DNA from: G020354025 sp964621455 | Lineage (GTDB): Bacteria; Fidelibacterota; Marinisomatia; SCGC-AAA003-L08; TS1B11 | Assembly (NCBI GenBank): GCA_964621455.1 | Contig: CAZULW010000005.1 | Span: forward strand, 14,508 to 78,507 | Direction: 5' to 3' | Length of the DNA stretch: 64,000 nt | Shown here: piece after piece, positions 60,856 to 64,000 of the stretch | Layout of the letters: each line of letters begins with the position of its first letter | Position numbering within the stretch: position 1 is the stretch's first letter | Translations under genes and position numbers: made by a program | Notes under the pieces: model-generated | What the model saw: the letters and a program-made list of their open reading frames with translations, nothing else | Told to the model about the DNA's origin: nothing | The model's database searches: none

Positions 60856-62448
60856 ATGGTAGAACTGTTCGATACGACCCTCCGGGATGGAACCCAGGCG
60901 GAGGGCATCAGCCTTTCCGTTGGGGACAAACTGCACATCGCCCAGGCCCTGGATGACTTCGGCATCGATGTCATAGAAGGGGGCTGGCCGGGGAGTAACC
61001 CCCGGGACGAGGCCTTTTTCCAGAAGGTCAAGGACCTGCATCTCCATAACGCCCAGGTCTGTGCGTTCGGCTCAACAGCCCGCCGCCCGGACACCGCGGC
61101 CTCGGATTCAAACCTCCAGTCACTGCTGAAAGCCGAGACGCCAGTGGTGACCCTGGTCGGCAAGACCTGGAAATTACACTCCCACGTCGGCCTGGGGCTG
61201 GAGCGGGAGGAAAATGAGGCCATTATTCACGAGTCGGTGGCTCTGCTCAGGGAGCATGGCCGCCGGGTGATTTTTGACGCCGAACACTTCTTTGACGGCT
61301 ACAAGGACGATCCCGACTTCGCCCTGTCTATGGTCAAGGCCGCCGCGGCCGCTGGCGCCGATACAGTTGTCCTGTGCGATACCAACGGCGGTTCCCGTCC
61401 CAGCGAGGTGGCGGCCATCATTCGGGAAGTGCAGTCGCAGCTGTCCGTCAATCTGGGCATCCATGCCCACAACGACGGCGATCTGGCGGTGGCCAACACC
61501 CTGGCAGCCGTAGAGGAAGGAGTGGTTCATGTCCAGGGCACCATCAACGGTGTGGGCGAGCGATGCGGCAACGCCAACCTGTGCAGCATTATCCCCAACC
61601 TGCTGCTGAAACTGGGTCGGGAGATCCGGCAGAACATAGACCTGCCAAGGTTGACCGAACTGTCCCGGAGTGTGGCCGAAATCATGAACCTGGCCCCTGA
61701 TCCCCGAGCGCCCTTCGTGGGCAAGTCGGCCTTCACCCACAAAGGTGGCATCCACGTAAGCGCCGTTATGAAGGACCCGGCCATGTACGAGCACATCGAG
61801 CCGGAGGCGGTGGGGGGCAGCCGCCATGTGCTGGTCTCAGACCTCTCCGGCCAGAGCAACATCAGGTACAAAGCCAGGGAACTGGGCATCGACCTGGAAG
61901 CCGATGGGGACAAGGGGCGAGCCCAGGAGATAGTGCAACAAGTTAAAGCGCTGGAGTACGAGGGGTACCAGTTCGACGGCGCCGAGGCCTCCTTCGAGCT
62001 GCTTCTGCGTCGGCATACCGGTGAGTTCACCCCCTATTTCCGCATCGTCGAGTCCCGGGTCTACGTACGCTACGGCAAGAAAGGACACACCTATTCCGAG
62101 GCGGTCATGAAGGTGAACGTAGGCGGGGAAATTGAACATACGGCTGCCGAGGGTGCGGGCCCCGTGAACGCCCTTGATAACGCCCTGCGTAAGGTCCTGG
62201 CACGCTTCTATCCCGAGATCTCCGACGTCGAGCTGGTGGATTACAAGGTGCGGGTACTGGATCAGAAACGAGGTACCAGCGCCAGGGTCCGCGTCCTTAT
62301 TGAAACCAGCGACGGCAAAGAGAGCTGGTCTACGGTAGGGGTGTCCGAAAACATCATCGAAGCCAGCTGGCAGGCCCTCCGGGACAGCCTGAACTACAAA
62401 CTCTTCAAGTCGGCGGCCGCCGCGCCAGCCGAAGAGACTTTACCATAA
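60856..62448 (+). CDS. cimA: Citramalate synthase
   Basis: 530 residues of the DRE-TIM family: LFDTTLRDGTQAEGISLS, the metal site HAHNDGDLAVANTLAAVEEG and INGVGERCGNANL. The C-terminal LeuA-type regulatory domain contains GKESWSTVGVSENIIEASWQ. The TQAEG variant and the GWPGSNPRDEAFF segment are typical of CimA as opposed to LeuA. It makes citramalate from pyruvate and acetyl-CoA, giving isoleucine without threonine deaminase. It follows leuD by 4 bases. Confidence 0.93.
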   Translation: MVELFDTTLRDGTQAEGISLSVGDKLHIAQALDDFGIDVIEGGWPGSNPRDEAFFQKVKDLHLHNAQVCAFGSTARRPDTAASDSNLQSLLKAETPVVTLVGKTWKLHSHVGLGLEREENEAIIHESVALLREHGRRVIFDAEHFFDGYKDDPDFALSMVKAAAAAGADTVVLCDTNGGSRPSEVAAIIREVQSQLSVNLGIHAHNDGDLAVANTLAAVEEGVVHVQGTINGVGERCGNANLCSIIPNLLLKLGREIRQNIDLPRLTELSRSVAEIMNLAPDPRAPFVGKSAFTHKGGIHVSAVMKDPAMYEHIEPEAVGGSRHVLVSDLSGQSNIRYKARELGIDLEADGDKGRAQEIVQQVKALEYEGYQFDGAEASFELLLRRHTGEFTPYFRIVESRVYVRYGKKGHTYSEAVMKVNVGGEIEHTAAEGAGPVNALDNALRKVLARFYPEISDVELVDYKVRVLDQKRGTSARVRVLIETSDGKESWSTVGVSENIIEASWQALRDSLNYKLFKSAAAAPAEETLP

Positions 62449-62472
62449 ACGATTCTGACAAGGATACACCCT

Positions 62473-63393
62473 ATGGCACCGACACACGCTTCTATCATCT
62501 GGATGAACGGCGCCCTCTTGCCCTGGTCGGAGGGCACTACCCATGTCATGTCCCATACCCTACATTACGGCAGCGGCGTTTTCGAGGGGATCAAATGCTA
62601 TCCTACCGATGGCGGCCCGGCCATATTCCGCCTGGAGGACCACATACGACGTATGGCCAGCTCCGCCGACCTTTACGGCATGCAAATCCCCTACACCGTT
62701 GAGGAACTCGTCCAGGCATCCGTCGAACTGGTGAAAGCCAATCAGCTGGAAAGCGGCTATATCCGCCCCATAGTCTTCTACGGCTATGACTCTCTCGGTG
62801 TACATCCCCGCAACTGCCCGGTACAGGTGGCTATCGCCTGCTTCGACTGGGGCACTTATTTGGGCGAGGAAGGCATCACCAGCGGTGTGCGCATTACCAT
62901 CTCGCCGTGGAAGAAGTTTCACTGGTCCAGCTTTCCCACTACAGCTAAAGGCAACGGCCAGTACCTGAATTCACTGCTGGCCGTCACTGAAGCCCGCAAA
63001 CGGGGCTTTGACGAGGCTCTCCTGCTGAACATGGAGGGCAATATCGCCGAAGGCTCGGGCCAGAACCTGTTCGTGGTGAAAGATGGCACTGTCTATACTA
63101 ACGATGAGAAGTCCTCTATCCTCCTGGGCATCACCCGGGACACCATCATCAAGGTATCAAAGGACCTGGGTATCCCCGTAGAGATAGTCGATTTGACCCG
63201 GGACCACCTGCTGGAAGCCGACGAAGCCTTCTTCACCGGCACCGCTTCGGAAGTGACCCCCATTCGGGAAGTGGACGGCCATACCATCGGCAACGGCAAG
63301 CCCGGGGAGCTCACCATCCGGTTCCGAGCACTTTACCTCGATATCGTCAATGGTAAGCGCCCTGAATATCGGCACTGGCTTGCATTCGTTTAG
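62473..63393 (+). CDS. ilvE: Branched-chain amino acid aminotransferase
   Basis: 306 residues, fold-type IV PLP enzyme: SHTLHYGSGVFEGIKCYPT, the PLP Lys region TTAKGNGQYLNSLLA and the phosphate loop GNIAEGSGQNLFVV. It transaminates the final 2-oxo acids. Last gene of the operon, after which the spacer and the second MITE copy follow. Confidence 0.95.
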   Translation: MAPTHASIIWMNGALLPWSEGTTHVMSHTLHYGSGVFEGIKCYPTDGGPAIFRLEDHIRRMASSADLYGMQIPYTVEELVQASVELVKANQLESGYIRPIVFYGYDSLGVHPRNCPVQVAIACFDWGTYLGEEGITSGVRITISPWKKFHWSSFPTTAKGNGQYLNSLLAVTEARKRGFDEALLLNMEGNIAEGSGQNLFVVKDGTVYTNDEKSSILLGITRDTIIKVSKDLGIPVEIVDLTRDHLLEADEAFFTGTASEVTPIREVDGHTIGNGKPGELTIRFRALYLDIVNGKRPEYRHWLAFV

Positions 63394-63496
63394 ACTTATG
63401 GCATCGCTGCCGCCAAGCGGCGCAGCTGGTAGCCCGGTGTTTCTCCGATGCCAATCCGAAATTCCCCGGCAGGAGACTATGGCAAGGGTCGTACTA

Positions 63497-63840
63497 ACAG
63501 GACATCCCCCGAAAATTCATTTCTTTCGTTCTTAACCCGTTAATCCGTATAGAAATACGGGGGTTGATAAGTGGAGAAGGTTGTTTTCTGGAAATGTAAT
63601 TAGTAACGAAAGGCCATCCAGAATAGTAGAAACCGTTGAAACGGTTTTTCATTATCCCACTATATGGCCAGCCCATGACTTAAGTCATGGGCTAATATGA
63701 TGTTACGATGCATTAATAACCGCTTCAGCGGTTTTTGAAACCGAGGGGACGGATTAAGCGTACCCCGCTCGTTACTGCTAAAAGAGACCCCCTTATGAGG
63801 GTTCCTGATTTTCACCTGATTATTTCGGGGGAAGTCCTGT
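63497..63840. mobile_element. MITE-like element, copy 2
   Basis: 344 bp with near-perfect 18-bp terminal inverted repeats: ACAGGACATCCCCCGAAA (63497-63514) and TTTCGGGGGAAGTCCTGT (63823-63840), 17 of 18 matching. They are flanked by an exact 7-bp target duplication CGTACTA (63490-63496 and 63841-63847). Inside are three perfect hairpins: AAACCGTT/AACGGTTT (63630-63647), a 24-bp palindrome from AGCCCATG to CATGGGCT (63670-63693) and AACCGCT/AGCGGTT (63718-63733). There is no transposase, so it depends on one elsewhere. Confidence 0.88.
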
Positions 63841-64000
63841 CGTACTAAATGTAAAAGCGGGGACAAAACTTTTTGGAAAAGCCGATCTGCGGAGTTAATA
63901 TTCACTGCTATGGATAGCACCACTTCTTCCAGTTATAGGCATAAAGCCGTAAACATGGCCATGTGTCCTTGTATGATGATGAAAAGCCCTGCTTTTCTCT

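Noticed and set aside
51263..63847. Composite transposon carrying the ilv-leu operon between two MITE copies
   Set aside because: Each copy has its own 7-bp target duplication, which indicates two independent insertions and not one mobile unit.
63660..63923. 87-codon minus-strand frame at the window end
   Set aside because: It lies mostly inside the MITE-like element and is explained by its palindromes; no domain or ribosome-binding site.

Overview
The window reads as a chromosomal segment from an uncultivated, multiheme-cytochrome-rich anaerobic or microaerophilic bacterium. The most likely group is the Fibrobacteres-Chlorobi-Bacteroidetes superphylum, for example a Neomarinimicrobiota- or Calditrichota-like lineage. 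The reasons are a giant secreted protein with a type IX-like C-terminal sorting domain, a CXXXY-type CcmE, many multiheme cytochromes c and a group 3b hydrogenase. This placement is inferred from gene content, not from a marker gene.

Layout. (1) 1-4900: a triheme cytochrome fragment, then a Rieske/cytochrome b/nonaheme cytochrome operon (a quinol oxidase module with a multiheme subunit in place of cytochrome c1) and a membrane protein with a C-terminal zinc ribbon. (2) 5550-8217: a fossil integron, with an integrase gene cut to its N-terminal domain, a divergent cassette junction and three cassettes on the minus strand, each ending in an attC-like site. The cassettes hold a nucleotide cyclase with an in-frame UGA, a DUF3303-like protein and a calcium-repeat lipoprotein. 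(3) 8440-19422: a minus-strand copper/silver efflux region (CusC-CusB-HMBD-CusA-PII and small metal proteins). It carries many signs of decay: an internal stop in PII, an internal stop in a small membrane protein, a P-type ATPase remnant and a second cusA-PII remnant. (4) 19582-25347: system I cytochrome c maturation genes ccmE-F-H-(zinc-ribbon CcmI-like)-A-B-C-D. (5) 25469-33064: a cytochrome operon made of a beta-barrel, a 12-motif periplasmic cytochrome, a 7-motif lipoprotein and two inner-membrane multiheme/cytochrome b fusions. It looks like a quinol-to-outside electron conduit. A divergent collagen-like multiheme lipoprotein follows. (6) 35385-39359: a four-subunit group 3b NiFe hydrogenase. 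(7) 40622-44662: a beta-helix/Ig-repeat secreted protein. (8) 45044-51170: a BioD/DRTGG-like protein next to ADP-forming acetyl-CoA synthetase, a Gfo/Idh/MocA lipoprotein and a Tat aldo/keto reductase. (9) 52111-63393: a branched-chain amino acid operon ilvD-B-N-C-leuA-C-D-cimA-ilvE without leuB. Related small inverted-repeat elements with 7-bp target duplications lie on both sides of it.

Working together: the ccm genes would attach the haems needed by the flanking cytochromes, some of which carry non-standard CX3CH and CX4CH sites. The Rieske/b complex and the two CbcL-like fusions would draw on the quinone pool and pass electrons to periplasmic and outer-membrane cytochromes. The hydrogenase would exchange electrons between NAD(P)H and H2. 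The ADP-forming synthetase would conserve energy as ATP from acetyl-CoA. No rRNA, tRNA or CRISPR array was found.
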